DNA of 64,000 nucleotides from Arcticibacter eurypsychrophilus (lineage in GTDB: Bacteria; Bacteroidota; Bacteroidia; Sphingobacteriales; Sphingobacteriaceae), in NCBI RefSeq assembly GCF_001730525.1, contig NZ_MDFN01000009.1, positions 1 to 64,000 of the forward strand, in the 5' to 3' direction. This document shows, piece after piece, positions 17,164 to 28,200 of this stretch. Within the stretch, counting starts at the first letter, position 1. Every line of letters starts with the position of its first letter. The notes beneath the pieces are model-generated. The model saw nothing but the letters and a program-made list of their open reading frames with translations, had not been told where the DNA came from and did not search any database. A program made the translations under genes and the position numbers.

Positions 17164-20100
17164 TTATAAGCCTATACGAATGCCTAATTGAAAAGATTTA
17201 AATTGTGGTTCAAGTGTCGTATCCACTCCCTGAGTATAAACGCTTCCAGAAGCACTGAACTCAGGATCATAACCCATGTATTTGCTCAACGTAAACACAT
17301 TATTCGCGGTGGCATAAACCTTTGCATATTTAAGAGACTTTCCCTTAGTTGGTATAGCATAAGTCAGTGATAAAGTACGTAACCGGATATAAGATCCATC
17401 TTCTATCCAACGATCAGAGAACCTGCTATTACCCATTGGATCTCCATAAGTAGCTTTAGGCGTATTCGTAATTTGTCCTTCACCTCTCCATCTGTTAGCA
17501 AGTGCTTCAGTTTGATTATTGTAGTTTTTACCTGATTCCAATTGAGCGCGGGTATAATTGTAAATGTCGTTTCCACTTACAAAAGTGAATAAGGCATCCA
17601 CATCCCATCTTTTCCACTTTAAATTATTAGTAAAACCTCCGGAAAAATCAGGGTTAGGATCACCAATAATCACACGGTCCTGTTCATCAATTACTTTATT
17701 AGCATCTTGATCTGTATTTATAAAGCGAATATCTCCAGCCTTAAAAGGAATTAAATCGCCTGCTATAGTACGGATGGATAATCCTACAGCTGAAGCCTCT
17801 GCAGCGGTTGCATACACTCCGTTAGTCTTGTACCCATAGAATAAATTAGCGGCATCACCAACACGAGTGATATAGGTAGCTCCGGCGTATGTATTATACA
17901 ACTCTTCTGACGGTAAGCGGGTAATCTTATTTTTATAGGTACTAATTGTGATTCCAGCATCCCACTTTAGCTTTTTATTTAAAATTCGGGTGTTAATTCC
18001 AAAATCTATTCCTGTAGAACGCATTGCAGCGTTATTACTGATGTAAGAATCGAGACCAGCACTACTTTCTAATGTTTGAGCAGTAAGCATCTTATCGGTA
18101 TAGTTATTCCAGTAATCCAGGCTAAAGCTTAGCCTTTCATTGAAGAATGCTGCATCAACTCCTGAATTAAACTTTCTAACTACTTCCCATTGCAGGTAAG
18201 GATTGGCAATATTTCCACGAACCAAACCTTGGAGACCCAGCAAGTTTTGAGAAACATAATACTGTTTAGCAGTATAGTTTCCAATATCGTCATTACCTAC
18301 CCAACCATAACTTACCCTAAGTTTAAGCAAGTCAACATTCTTTGCAGTTTTCAAGAAGTCTTCTGAAGAAACTACCCATGCTGCACCAATTGCTGGCATT
18401 ACTGCAAACTTATTTCCATTTATAGTTAAGGCATTTTCAATCTTCTTTCCAAACCGTGAAGAACCATCTATCGAAAAAGAGGCATTCAATAAATAGCGGT
18501 CTTCGTAATTGTAATCTGCAGATCCGTATGTACTGAAAGTATTCCAGTTGCCCCTATCTCCACCGAATTGACGGGTTGATAAATCACTATTTCCAATGCT
18601 AATCAGTTCGTCTGTTCCAGAATTATATCCAAGCGCATAATCTTGCTCACTTTGATTGGTATTGTACCGCATTCCAAGAAAGGTATTGATGCGTTGATGA
18701 TGGTTGATTTCTTTTGTATAAGACAATCTCAAATCATTGTACATACTGAAGTATCTGATCACCTGACTACCTAAACGACTATCAGCTATAATGGTACTTA
18801 AAGTGTCATTTGCAACACCTCGTCGGGGGACAAACAAACTTTCCTGAATCTTATCATAAGTTAACCCGGTTAGCGCAGTAAGTTTTAAAGCTTTAGTGAA
18901 TGCATAGTCTATATTTACAGATCCTGAAAAACGATAGGTCTTCTTATTATTCTGGCCTTTTTCAATCAGTGACCTGGGGTTACCGATTCCAAGGGTGTCC
19001 GTATCTGAAAGATTTGGAGATACAATCCCACCCTGACTTACTTCATTCACATTCATAAAAGGTGACTTTACCAGAGCAAGAAACATTGGATTCGTTATTG
19101 GAGAGAGCCCCTGATCTTTCAAATCCTGTTGCACATAACTGAAAGCAAGATTAGTCGTTGCTGTCAATTTTTTACTTAAATTTAAATCAGCATTGAAACG
19201 TGTATTGTATCTATTATAAGTCGTACTATCAATAATTCCTTTATTATCTATCACTCCAACAGAAAGAGCATACTTGGCAATATTATCTCCCCCACTAACA
19301 CTAAGTGAGTAGTTTTTATCAAAAGTGTTTTTGAAAACTTCCTTCTGCCAGTCCGTATTATTATGATACTTCGTATAACTCGCATTGGCGGGGTTATCAT
19401 TCATGAGAGACATCGCCGATACGGCAGCATTACTTATACCCTGACTCTTCAGAATATCGGAAAGATATAACCTATAATCAGCTGCATTCATTACCGGCAA
19501 ATTTTTAGGAGCCATATTTAATCCGCCATAAACAGCAAAGTCAATTTTGGTAGCTAGCTCTTTGGCGTGATTAGTCGTAATAAGGACGACTCCATTTGCT
19601 GCTCTGGTTCCATAAATAGCCGCTCCGGATGCATCCTTAATCACAGTCATATTTTCGATATCCTTGATATCGAGATGCTGCAAAGGGTTATTTGCGTGTC
19701 CGCCGGTTAAAGAAGTTCCGTATGAATTGGCGTCAAAGATCATTCCGTCTACCACATATAGCGGCTGGTTGCTTGCCAGTAGAGAACGAAAACCTCTAAT
19801 AAAGAGGTTAGCACCAATACCGGGAGTACCTGAGCGCCTGATGGTATTCACTCCACTTAATCTTCCCTGATAATAAGTGTCAGGTGTTTCAGAATCTGCT
19901 GACCATGAACCATTCGGATTTTGTGATGAAATTGCTCCAACGGTTCGGGCTAAAGACTGCCTTCCTGAGGGAAGCATGACTTCAGCAAACTGAGAAGCAA
20001 ATGTTTCGGGATAGAGATGAACGTTCAGCTTCTTCCCTTTTGAAACCTGAGCAAACCGGGTGTGAAAGCCATCGGCAGAAAATATGACTGTAGATCGGTA

Positions 20101-20379
20101 ATCCGGAACTACAATGGTAAAGTTTCCCTTATCATCTGTAATCGCAGCAGAGAATCCTTCTACAGAAACTCGTATACCTAAAGCGGGACTACCTGTAGTT
20201 CCGTTGAATACTGTTCCTTTTACTTGAACACCTTTAATCTTTTTTTGAACTACGGCAACTGTAGTTGTATCTGTGCTATACTGCGTAGTATCCTGCTCCT
20301 GGGCAAATAGGCCAGACACCGAAGCAAGCATAAAGAGTGAAAGGAAAATTCCTTTTTTTATCGTAATAAATTGACGCAT
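17164..20379 (-). CDS. SusC/RagA-family TonB-dependent transporter
   Basis: A 1071-residue outer-membrane barrel importing glycan fragments together with the SusD at 15369. After a signal peptide (ending LFAQ) comes a CarboxypepD_reg-like domain at about 50-125, then the plug with NLFIRGFRSLLASNQPLYVVDGM and DIENMTVIKDASGAAIYGTRAANGVVLITT (the SusC signature), then the barrel to a C-terminal aromatic-poor strand FQLGIRIGL. It follows the 484-residue FAS1 gene by 29 bases. The substrate is unknown. Confidence 0.95.
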   Translation of the reverse strand: MRQFITIKKGIFLSLFMLASVSGLFAQEQDTTQYSTDTTTVAVVQKKIKGVQVKGTVFNGTTGSPALGIRVSVEGFSAAITDDKGNFTIVVPDYRSTVIFSADGFHTRFAQVSKGKKLNVHLYPETFASQFAEVMLPSGRQSLARTVGAISSQNPNGSWSADSETPDTYYQGRLSGVNTIRRSGTPGIGANLFIRGFRSLLASNQPLYVVDGMIFDANSYGTSLTGGHANNPLQHLDIKDIENMTVIKDASGAAIYGTRAANGVVLITTNHAKELATKIDFAVYGGLNMAPKNLPVMNAADYRLYLSDILKSQGISNAAVSAMSLMNDNPANASYTKYHNNTDWQKEVFKNTFDKNYSLSVSGGDNIAKYALSVGVIDNKGIIDSTTYNRYNTRFNADLNLSKKLTATTNLAFSYVQQDLKDQGLSPITNPMFLALVKSPFMNVNEVSQGGIVSPNLSDTDTLGIGNPRSLIEKGQNNKKTYRFSGSVNIDYAFTKALKLTALTGLTYDKIQESLFVPRRGVANDTLSTIIADSRLGSQVIRYFSMYNDLRLSYTKEINHHQRINTFLGMRYNTNQSEQDYALGYNSGTDELISIGNSDLSTRQFGGDRGNWNTFSTYGSADYNYEDRYLLNASFSIDGSSRFGKKIENALTINGNKFAVMPAIGAAWVVSSEDFLKTAKNVDLLKLRVSYGWVGNDDIGNYTAKQYYVSQNLLGLQGLVRGNIANPYLQWEVVRKFNSGVDAAFFNERLSFSLDYWNNYTDKMLTAQTLESSAGLDSYISNNAAMRSTGIDFGINTRILNKKLKWDAGITISTYKNKITRLPSEELYNTYAGATYITRVGDAANLFYGYKTNGVYATAAEASAVGLSIRTIAGDLIPFKAGDIRFINTDQDANKVIDEQDRVIIGDPNPDFSGGFTNNLKWKRWDVDALFTFVSGNDIYNYTRAQLESGKNYNNQTEALANRWRGEGQITNTPKATYGDPMGNSRFSDRWIEDGSYIRLRTLSLTYAIPTKGKSLKYAKVYATANNVFTLSKYMGYDPEFSASGSVYTQGVDTTLEPQFKSFQLGIRIGL

Positions 20380-20408
20380 AATAAATATTTTGAATCAGAA
20401 TGAGAATC

Positions 20409-21863
20409 TTATTGAGGCAAAACCGGCTCTAATCGTATATAATCTAACATCAGGGTATTTATACCTGTAGTTGTAACAGCTGCAGAAATAAGCCTAAAAT
20501 TAATTGTACCAAATTTTGTTTTAGTATACGTGCCAAGCTCATATTCATCAAACCTCGTTTTTCCTGTTCTGTGACCAACAACAAATGGCAAGGCGCCCGT
20601 ATAGTTAAGGCTATAGAGACCTGTTGCTACATCGGCAAAGGCTACCCGTTGAGTAAAACCTGTTATTTGTGAATCACCAGGTAAACCGAATACTGCCCTT
20701 CCAAATACTTTATACGTTACAGAATTCAAGCCCCTGCCTTTATAATCAATATAATATTCAGAAGTAACATGTGCATAAATCTCAATGTCCTGATATTTTT
20801 TCCCCAGTGTATCTGCTTTCGTACGGTAATACGTCACTGATCTTTTTTCAGTATTTCTGAAAGAAGAAGGCAGTTCACCCTGAATAACAATATCCTTAAT
20901 CTTATAATTCAACGGATAAGGCAACGCATTTACAATATGGACAATTCCATTACTTGCCGGTATGCTTGCAATAATGTTTGCTTTCTTAATAGGAATCCGT
21001 ACACCTGAAACGGCAATCAATGGAGTGTCTACCAAGTTTTCTACCGTGTAGATTCCTGATACCATTACATCTTTAAGCATAGAGAGTTTTGTCAGGTATT
21101 CGGTTGTACTGTCCGGGCTAATACTTGTGGACTGATAATAAGGCATTATTTTACTAATCTCAGTTGCAAAAGCTGAGTTGTTTAATACAAAGTAAGTGTA
21201 CTGCCTATTTTCGGTGTTTAAAGCGGCTGAATAAAGTAACCATGTGGGGCTCATTTTATTAGCAATGGTGTCACCAGCTGCTCCTAAAACAACAGTATCA
21301 AGGGATTTCATCGCAGCAATTTGTGAATATCCTGTTAGCGCATTTAAGATAGTCCAGATCCTGACTTTAACAGGAACAGCCTGACCAACAACATGAAGTA
21401 CACCGTTCTTGGTATACTGATCAGCTTTAGTTATCAAGATATTTTCAAACTTATCATTGATCATGTTGATATACTTCCCGTTTAATGTCTGAACCCGAAG
21501 TGTATCACCTGCTTTAGAAATAGGATACATCATTTTGACAATATGATTGCCTATAAAACTCTTCAGATTTATAGCATTAGTCAAGTATCCCGGCTCTGCT
21601 GTATTCAATGCTTCTAAAGCAGTATTAGAAGGTGCCCAAACCGTGAAGGTTTGGGAAGATTCAAGTACTTTATCGTAACCAGTGGATACTAGATACTCAT
21701 AAAACTTACTTAAAGTTGGATCCGTAGCTATTTGCTCTGTTAAAGTCAGTTTATTAGCCTCATTAGTCAGGCCATTATGGTCATCCCATTGATCTTTACA
21801 TCCTTGAAGAGTAAAAAGGCAGGTGAGGAATAACACTGAATAGGCTATATTTTTTATGTTCAT
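20409..21863 (-). CDS. Fasciclin (FAS1) domain lipoprotein
   Basis: This 484-residue surface lipoprotein has a lipobox ending at C22 (LTLQGC-type) followed by KDQWDDH. Two FAS1-like domains are visible: one from about 40 to 175 with TFTVWAPSNTALEAL and a closing GVLHVVGQAVPV, the second to about 320 closing with GIVHIVNALPYP. A C-terminal domain of about 150 residues, beta-rich, is not recognised. FAS1 domains mediate adhesion or ligand binding; here the position directly ahead of a SusC gene suggests an accessory glycan-binding role. It sits nine bases behind the 604-residue FAS1 gene. Confidence 0.85.
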   Translation of the reverse strand: MNIKNIAYSVLFLTCLFTLQGCKDQWDDHNGLTNEANKLTLTEQIATDPTLSKFYEYLVSTGYDKVLESSQTFTVWAPSNTALEALNTAEPGYLTNAINLKSFIGNHIVKMMYPISKAGDTLRVQTLNGKYINMINDKFENILITKADQYTKNGVLHVVGQAVPVKVRIWTILNALTGYSQIAAMKSLDTVVLGAAGDTIANKMSPTWLLYSAALNTENRQYTYFVLNNSAFATEISKIMPYYQSTSISPDSTTEYLTKLSMLKDVMVSGIYTVENLVDTPLIAVSGVRIPIKKANIIASIPASNGIVHIVNALPYPLNYKIKDIVIQGELPSSFRNTEKRSVTYYRTKADTLGKKYQDIEIYAHVTSEYYIDYKGRGLNSVTYKVFGRAVFGLPGDSQITGFTQRVAFADVATGLYSLNYTGALPFVVGHRTGKTRFDEYELGTYTKTKFGTINFRLISAAVTTTGINTLMLDYIRLEPVLPQ

Positions 21864-21872
21864 GATTCTTCT

Positions 21873-23687
21873 TTATAAATTTGGTCTTTGGAAGATAGCA
21901 GCTGTTTTGTGAAATCTAGGATAATTTTGATCCTTATCAAGAGGTATGAAGTGGATCATATCGATCCATGTATAATCTTGCCCTGTATTCCCTCCAACAT
22001 GTGTAAATCGAATCCAATGCCTGTCAGTAGTTAGAATCTCGACCGTACCAAGTAAACGGGAAGGATTTACATTCCAACCAGTACCCGTTTGTGGAATGCT
22101 TCCTTTTATACCATCTACATTTGTTTCATTCGCATGTGCCATATAGCGCTTAAAGCCCTGTGAAAGCATATTATTATCTGCATCAGCAAGTGCAGCACCA
22201 GCAGAAACAACGCCTGACGCGTCCAGGGTTTGTCGGCAATCAAGCAGGGTTGGCATGGTTTGCTCCATACTGGTTCCTTTATCAAAAACTGCCTGGAGAA
22301 TAGGTCCATTACTATTTTGACCATAACATGCCCATACCTTGTATTTTCCTTTCACTAACATGGGAGTTTTCATTTCGAACCAAACATTTCTAGCCGTATT
22401 TGTGGCCGCTATCATAGACATTGATAGATAATCCGAATTGCTAAAGTATCGGTTTGTCGCTGTTGTAGAAACATATTTTGGAGTCTGACCAGCACTTGGA
22501 CGCTCAAACTGATAGGCGGCTACCAAGCTCGCTCCATTAGCAGTTAAAACATAGGTTGACCCTGTCGGTTTACGCCATATACTTCCCTGTGAACTGATCT
22601 CAGGTTGATCTGTAATTTCCCAAAAGAGAGGAACCTGGAACCTAACCTTTATTTTAAATAGATTTTTCGAATCATGTATTACACCATTTGAAGTAGTCAA
22701 ATCTGAGAAACTTCTATTAATGGCTACTCCCTGCTCATGCACTCCATTAAAGTCATCATCGTTAAGTAGAATCATTTGTCCCACAAATTTACTGGTGATA
22801 ATTTCCCTCGGAGCCAAAGTATACAGTGCGGAAGTCTCTGTTATATCTGCCATGTAGTTTGCTCCTGGTATAATGTGATACGCCACATAAAGCCATAAAC
22901 TATCGGTATGGTTTTTGGGACTTGATGTCTTACTTAACTTCGCTTTTAATTGTGCATAGCTGCTGATTCCAGCCACATTAAGGGCAGAATCTGATTCAAT
23001 GATAGCCGTTTGGAATCGCTTTAAGGTGTCTGTTGCCTCAGATTGTTCCACATTTAACGAATCATAAAATCCAGTTTCCTTTAATGCCTGAGTAAAAATG
23101 GTGTAACGTGAACTTTCTTCAATCATCTTTGCCAATGTCTTAGTGGAAGGCAATAAGACCTCATCAATGATATGCATGACGCCATTACCCACACGAACAT
23201 TAGGTTTCGTAATTTTAGCTTGCTTATTGACCAAGTAACTGCTACTTCCATTTTGATTAGTAGCTCCAGTAACCAGATATTGTCCATATAAGGTAAGTTC
23301 TGGCAGCTTTCCATCGGTAAATGCTTCTGTACCAATTGTATCAGCCAGCAAATGGAATTTAACCATGTTCTTCAAATCTTCAACAGGTACATCAGCAACT
23401 GACGCTTTATTTAATTTTACTAACCAAGCCTTAATAGCTGTGTTGTCAGGAGTAAACAAGGTATACGTTCCATAGGCTCCAAGATATCCTGATGTACCTG
23501 AGCGCTCTAATATTTCTGTCATGAGTGAAAATTGATCCGGATACAATTCCAGATACCCAACAATATTCACATCATCAGTAGTAGATTGGGTATATAATTC
23601 CTTCTTACAACTATTAGTTATAAAGAGTAATAGGATCAACATAAAGATCCATCCCTGATTGGGTTTAAAACGATATATTTTTTTCAT
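21873..23687 (-). CDS. Fasciclin (FAS1) domain lipoprotein with C-terminal beta-domain
   Basis: A 604-residue lipoprotein with lipobox TNSC (C27) after a hydrophobic signal. Two FAS1-like domains cover about 40-190 (TYTLFTPDNTAIKAW to GVMHIIDEVLLP) and 195-355. The last 250 residues form a beta-sandwich-like domain with VWFEMKTPMLVKGKYKVWACYGQ and RHWIRFTHVGG, resembling the ligand-binding module that often follows FAS1 in Bacteroidota. The ATG at 23687 is preferred over an in-frame GTG two codons upstream. It lies eight bases after the SusD stop in the operon. Confidence 0.85.
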   Translation of the reverse strand: MKKIYRFKPNQGWIFMLILLLFITNSCKKELYTQSTTDDVNIVGYLELYPDQFSLMTEILERSGTSGYLGAYGTYTLFTPDNTAIKAWLVKLNKASVADVPVEDLKNMVKFHLLADTIGTEAFTDGKLPELTLYGQYLVTGATNQNGSSSYLVNKQAKITKPNVRVGNGVMHIIDEVLLPSTKTLAKMIEESSRYTIFTQALKETGFYDSLNVEQSEATDTLKRFQTAIIESDSALNVAGISSYAQLKAKLSKTSSPKNHTDSLWLYVAYHIIPGANYMADITETSALYTLAPREIITSKFVGQMILLNDDDFNGVHEQGVAINRSFSDLTTSNGVIHDSKNLFKIKVRFQVPLFWEITDQPEISSQGSIWRKPTGSTYVLTANGASLVAAYQFERPSAGQTPKYVSTTATNRYFSNSDYLSMSMIAATNTARNVWFEMKTPMLVKGKYKVWACYGQNSNGPILQAVFDKGTSMEQTMPTLLDCRQTLDASGVVSAGAALADADNNMLSQGFKRYMAHANETNVDGIKGSIPQTGTGWNVNPSRLLGTVEILTTDRHWIRFTHVGGNTGQDYTWIDMIHFIPLDKDQNYPRFHKTAAIFQRPNL

Positions 23688-23695
23688 AACCACTT

Positions 23696-25195
23696 TTATT
23701 TGTAGAATGGATTTTGTATTAATTTAGTATCAGCGAAAATATCAGCCTCATTGATAGGCAGGTAATGACTGTTTACATCTTTAAATTTATTCATTGCCGT
23801 TTGTTGCATGGTTGAGGGAACAGTTCCTGAAACCATATTGAGTAGAATATCAAGCCTTTCGTAGTTGTTCCTTTTAGCATTTCTTAAAAGATCATACCAA
23901 CGCTTTCCTTCAAAAGCAAACTCACGGGATCTTTCAGCCAAAATATAGTCACATATTCCAGCGACATCTGTAGGATCAGGACTTTGAGCTGTGGAAGAAA
24001 TTGCGTGGCGGGTAGTGCGAAAGCTTGATAGGATCGCAAGGGCTTCTGCTCCCTGATCTTTTACAGCCAAGGCTTCAGCTTTCAAAAGCAACACATCAGA
24101 ATAACGGTAAGCCTGCCAGTTTACATAGGAAGGATTTTCTACGCCGAATTTGGTTATGGTACTGCTTGTAGAACTGAAAGAAACGTCATCACCCCGGTAG
24201 TCCCTATTACTAAGATCCATATCATCGGGAATAAAAACAGATTCTACGAGTGAAGGAGAAGCTATAAATCTCTTTGCTGAATTAACAAGGATGGCGTTAA
24301 AACCATTATCTGTGGAGGGCATATTAGCAAACTCAAAAATTGTTTCTCTGGAACTTCCGTTATAGTAGACAAGAGTCCACCATGCATTAGATCCACCGAT
24401 CAAAGATAATTTTAAAGGATTGGCGATAGAATAGGCAATCACCTTATTACATTCCGCAATACAATTATCATACTGTTCCATCCATAGATAAACATCTGCC
24501 AGCAGTGTTTCAACGGCTACTTTGGTAATACGTCCCTTGTCAGTTGCAATTGTAGAATTGTATGTAACCGGAACTGCCAAGTCAGCTGTTTTTAGGTCAG
24601 CAACTAATTGATCAAGAATAACAGAAGCGGATGTCGTTCCTAATTCTTGCAAATCGGTATCCTTCGATGTCGAAGTTGTCTTAAAAGGGACATCTCTAAA
24701 TGTTCTTACCAGATAGAAATACATCAGACTTCTTAATGTAAGAGCCTCCCCCATATATGCATTTAATTGTTCATCAGTCAATGTTGGATCATAATTTTTC
24801 ACTTCGGGAGCATATTCCAATACGGTATTGCAATAGTTAATAGTACGGTATAGTGCTGCCCATTTTGTCAGTCCATTCGATGCGACAATATTTACCTCCA
24901 TAATATTCTTATCATCTATTGTCGCTAAAGGACTAGCTGATATCATATCAGCTCTAATTTCTCCCCAGGTAAATAAATATTCTGTTACCTTTCTATCTGT
25001 AACTCCTACGGGAGATGCAATAAGAGAGGAGTAACAACCAATAATGGCGGATTTTATATCCTCTTTTGTTTTCCAATATTCCTGACGTGTGATTCCATCC
25101 TGAGGAGATAGATCCAACCATTTGTTGCAGGAAGTGTCAAGCAGCATCAGGAATATAATACCAGCTCCATATATAAATTTTTTCATCTTACTCAT
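23696..25195 (-). CDS. SusD/RagB-family glycan-binding lipoprotein
   Basis: A 499-residue outer-membrane lipoprotein, lipobox LLDTSC with acylated C23, then NKWLDLSPQDGITRQEYW. Helical repeats and the C-terminal SREFAFEGKRWYDLLRNAKR (RagB signature) are clear. It is shorter than the other SusD proteins in the window. It pairs with the SusC at 25207, 11 bases upstream, and is followed by the two FAS1 genes. Confidence 0.95.
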   Translation of the reverse strand: MSKMKKFIYGAGIIFLMLLDTSCNKWLDLSPQDGITRQEYWKTKEDIKSAIIGCYSSLIASPVGVTDRKVTEYLFTWGEIRADMISASPLATIDDKNIMEVNIVASNGLTKWAALYRTINYCNTVLEYAPEVKNYDPTLTDEQLNAYMGEALTLRSLMYFYLVRTFRDVPFKTTSTSKDTDLQELGTTSASVILDQLVADLKTADLAVPVTYNSTIATDKGRITKVAVETLLADVYLWMEQYDNCIAECNKVIAYSIANPLKLSLIGGSNAWWTLVYYNGSSRETIFEFANMPSTDNGFNAILVNSAKRFIASPSLVESVFIPDDMDLSNRDYRGDDVSFSSTSSTITKFGVENPSYVNWQAYRYSDVLLLKAEALAVKDQGAEALAILSSFRTTRHAISSTAQSPDPTDVAGICDYILAERSREFAFEGKRWYDLLRNAKRNNYERLDILLNMVSGTVPSTMQQTAMNKFKDVNSHYLPINEADIFADTKLIQNPFYK

Positions 25196-25206
25196 ATTAA
25201 AAAAGA

Positions 25207-28200
25207 TTAAAACCTTACAGATAAACCGAATGTGACTGTTTTAGCAGCTGGAGTCATTGAGTTATCAATGATAGTGCTAAAAGGTCCGTTAATTTTTGTT
25301 GATACTTCTGGATCCTGACCGGTGTATTTAGTGAATGTAAAGAGGTTTTCAGCTGTTAAATAAGTACTCAAACCACTCAAATTCAAACGTTGCAATACAC
25401 TTTTAACAAAGTCATACCGAACAGTTACTGATCTTAACTTCACAAAAGAACCATCTTCAACATACCTGCTTGAACCCAGGTAATTGTATCCTTTACGATA
25501 CATTGCTCTTGGCATATCTGTAACATCGCCCTCTGTCTTCCATCTTTTCAAAACAGCAGTACTTTGATTACCGAAACCATACATACTAGTTGTTGTAATT
25601 TTCGTACCATTTATCAAATCAAATCCTTGTCTGTAAGTAAAGAAAGCACTCAATTTCAAATTTCCCTTGAAGGTAAATGATGGGCCAAATCCTCCTGTTA
25701 ACTTTGGATTTCCATTTCCAAGATATACGATGTCCTTATAATCAATCGATCCGTCATGATTGATATCTTCATACTTCGCGTCTCCCGGTTGAAAGACATA
25801 ATCAATGGATGGATAGGCAAAACGCATATATACCTTATCACCGTTAGGACCGATAATAGGATTTCCAGCCTTATCTGTCGCAATAGTTGCTTCCTTATCC
25901 TTATAAACTCCTTGAAACTTAAATCCGTAGAAGGATCCGAATGGTGTATTCTCCTGCACATAGGTTTTCCAGGTTCCATTAGTGGTTATCTTACCTGCAT
26001 TTTCACGTGGATACAAAGGAGAAATCTCTCGAATCATATTTTCATTATGAGCTACATTGAAGTTAAAATCAAAGCGCAAATTCTTTTTGTTTATAACATT
26101 AGTATTTAAGCTTATCTCCCATCCTTGATTATCCATTATACCAACGTTCATATCTAAACCTGAAAAACCATTGTAAGAAGCTACCTGGAGATTTTCATAA
26201 AATAAGTCAGATGTACGATTTCTGTATAGTTCAGCATCAAGCGATATCCTGTTATTAAATAATGCCAGGTTCAATCCAACATTTTTACCAGTAACTGTTT
26301 CCCATCTAAGATCACTTAGCTCAATATTTGACGGATAGACTCCTGTTTCTCCAAGATAACTTATGCTAGAGCTTTGATAAATATTGAAATAGCGATAATC
26401 ATACTTAGGTGCATTTCCTAATTTACCGTAACTCGCTCTTAAACTAAATTCATTTAAAAATTTCAAGTCTCTCATTATAGGCTCATCAGATATTCTCCAA
26501 CGACCTGAAATGGATGGGAAGAATCCGTAACGATTAGCAGGGCCAAACTTTGAATTCCCATCACCTCTCAAACTTACATTCAACAAGTAACGATTTAGAT
26601 AACCATATTGTCCATTTAGCAGTACTCCTACTGACCTTGATTCGATAACGCTGGATTTAGCAGAATTCACTAAATTAGTTCTTGAATCAATTGATGGATC
26701 ATCTAGAAAAGAAGAAGCTGTATTGGAAGATTTCAAAGATTGCGATGTAGTAGTTACATCATTACTCTGGAAAGACAGTAGCCCTGTAAAACTATGATTT
26801 TCACTTATTTTAGGTGTATATATAAAATTCGTTTTAGTAGAAATTCCAAAATCATCGGCATCATTATCAGTGGCCCGATTAACGCTATTTTCAATAAATG
26901 GTCTTCCTGTCGCTATTTGAGGAAGGAAAGTTTTGTATTTGTTATTGTTTATGTTAATTAACAAATCTGATGATGCTGTTAAAATACTAGGTATAATTTC
27001 ATAGCGTAAATTAAACTTTGGCATGATACGCTCTCCTATTTGTCTATTAGTAGAGGCCATAGCCATAGCCAGTGCATTATAAGTACCTATAATTTCATCT
27101 TTACTATTATAACCAATTGTACCTTGAGCAGTGGTAGCCGGACTAAAATAGTTTGATGTCAGATTTCCGAATTCATCATATTCATAAATACTCTGGTTAG
27201 GCATTTTGCTATAAGCGATGTCTCTGTTATACTTGTCATATAATGCGCTATTATCTAAATGGGTATACGATATATCTGAGCGGAAATGAATACGGCTAGA
27301 TACATTATAATCCAGATTAATACGAGCGGTTATACGACTTAAATCAGTTCCCTTTGTAGTTCCTGCCTGATTAAAATAGCCGACTGAAGCAAAGTAAGTA
27401 GCTTTTTCTCCACCACCATTAATAGAAATATTATGATCCTGCATATAACCTGTTTGGGTAATAGCTTTTACCCAATCTGTATTATTGCTGAAATTATAAT
27501 AATTGTAAGGATCATTAGGATCATATTGAAACTGCTTAGCACTCTCATTAGTAGAAAACTGAACTCCTGAATTATAAAATTCTTCTGAGATCAATGTGGA
27601 GTACTGATCCCCATTTAGCATAGGGATAGCATCAGGTTGTTTTGAAAGTGACCCTTTAAATGTATAAGTAACCTTAGGTGTTCCAATGGCTCCACGTTTA
27701 GTATTAATTACTAAGACCCCATTAGCCGCTCTTGATCCCCATACCGCTGTTGCTGCCGCATCTTTTAGCACACTAATATCTTGAATATCAGATGGTGCAA
27801 TATTCAGCAACTGACCATATCCGTTTTCATCCGATGTTGCAAAGTTAAAATCCGACGGTATCGTTATCTCATAGATCATTCCATCCACTACTATAAGCGG
27901 ATCAGAAACCCCATTTATGGAAGACACTCCACGAATTCGGATTTGCATGCCCGCTCCAGGATCACCTGATCCTGCCGTAATATCAACACCAGGAAGACGT
28001 CCCTGAAGTGCCTGATCTATTGAAGCGGCCTGCATTTCTTCCAGATCCTTTGCCTCGATAGTGGCAACTGCTGTAGTTAGATTCTTCTTATCCAGGTGTA
28101 GATCATTTCCCTTCGCTTTCGCTACTCCTTTGATCACAACTGTAGTAAGTTCATTGGACATACCCTCCAACTGGAAGTTTATAATGGCTTTCCCTGCAAT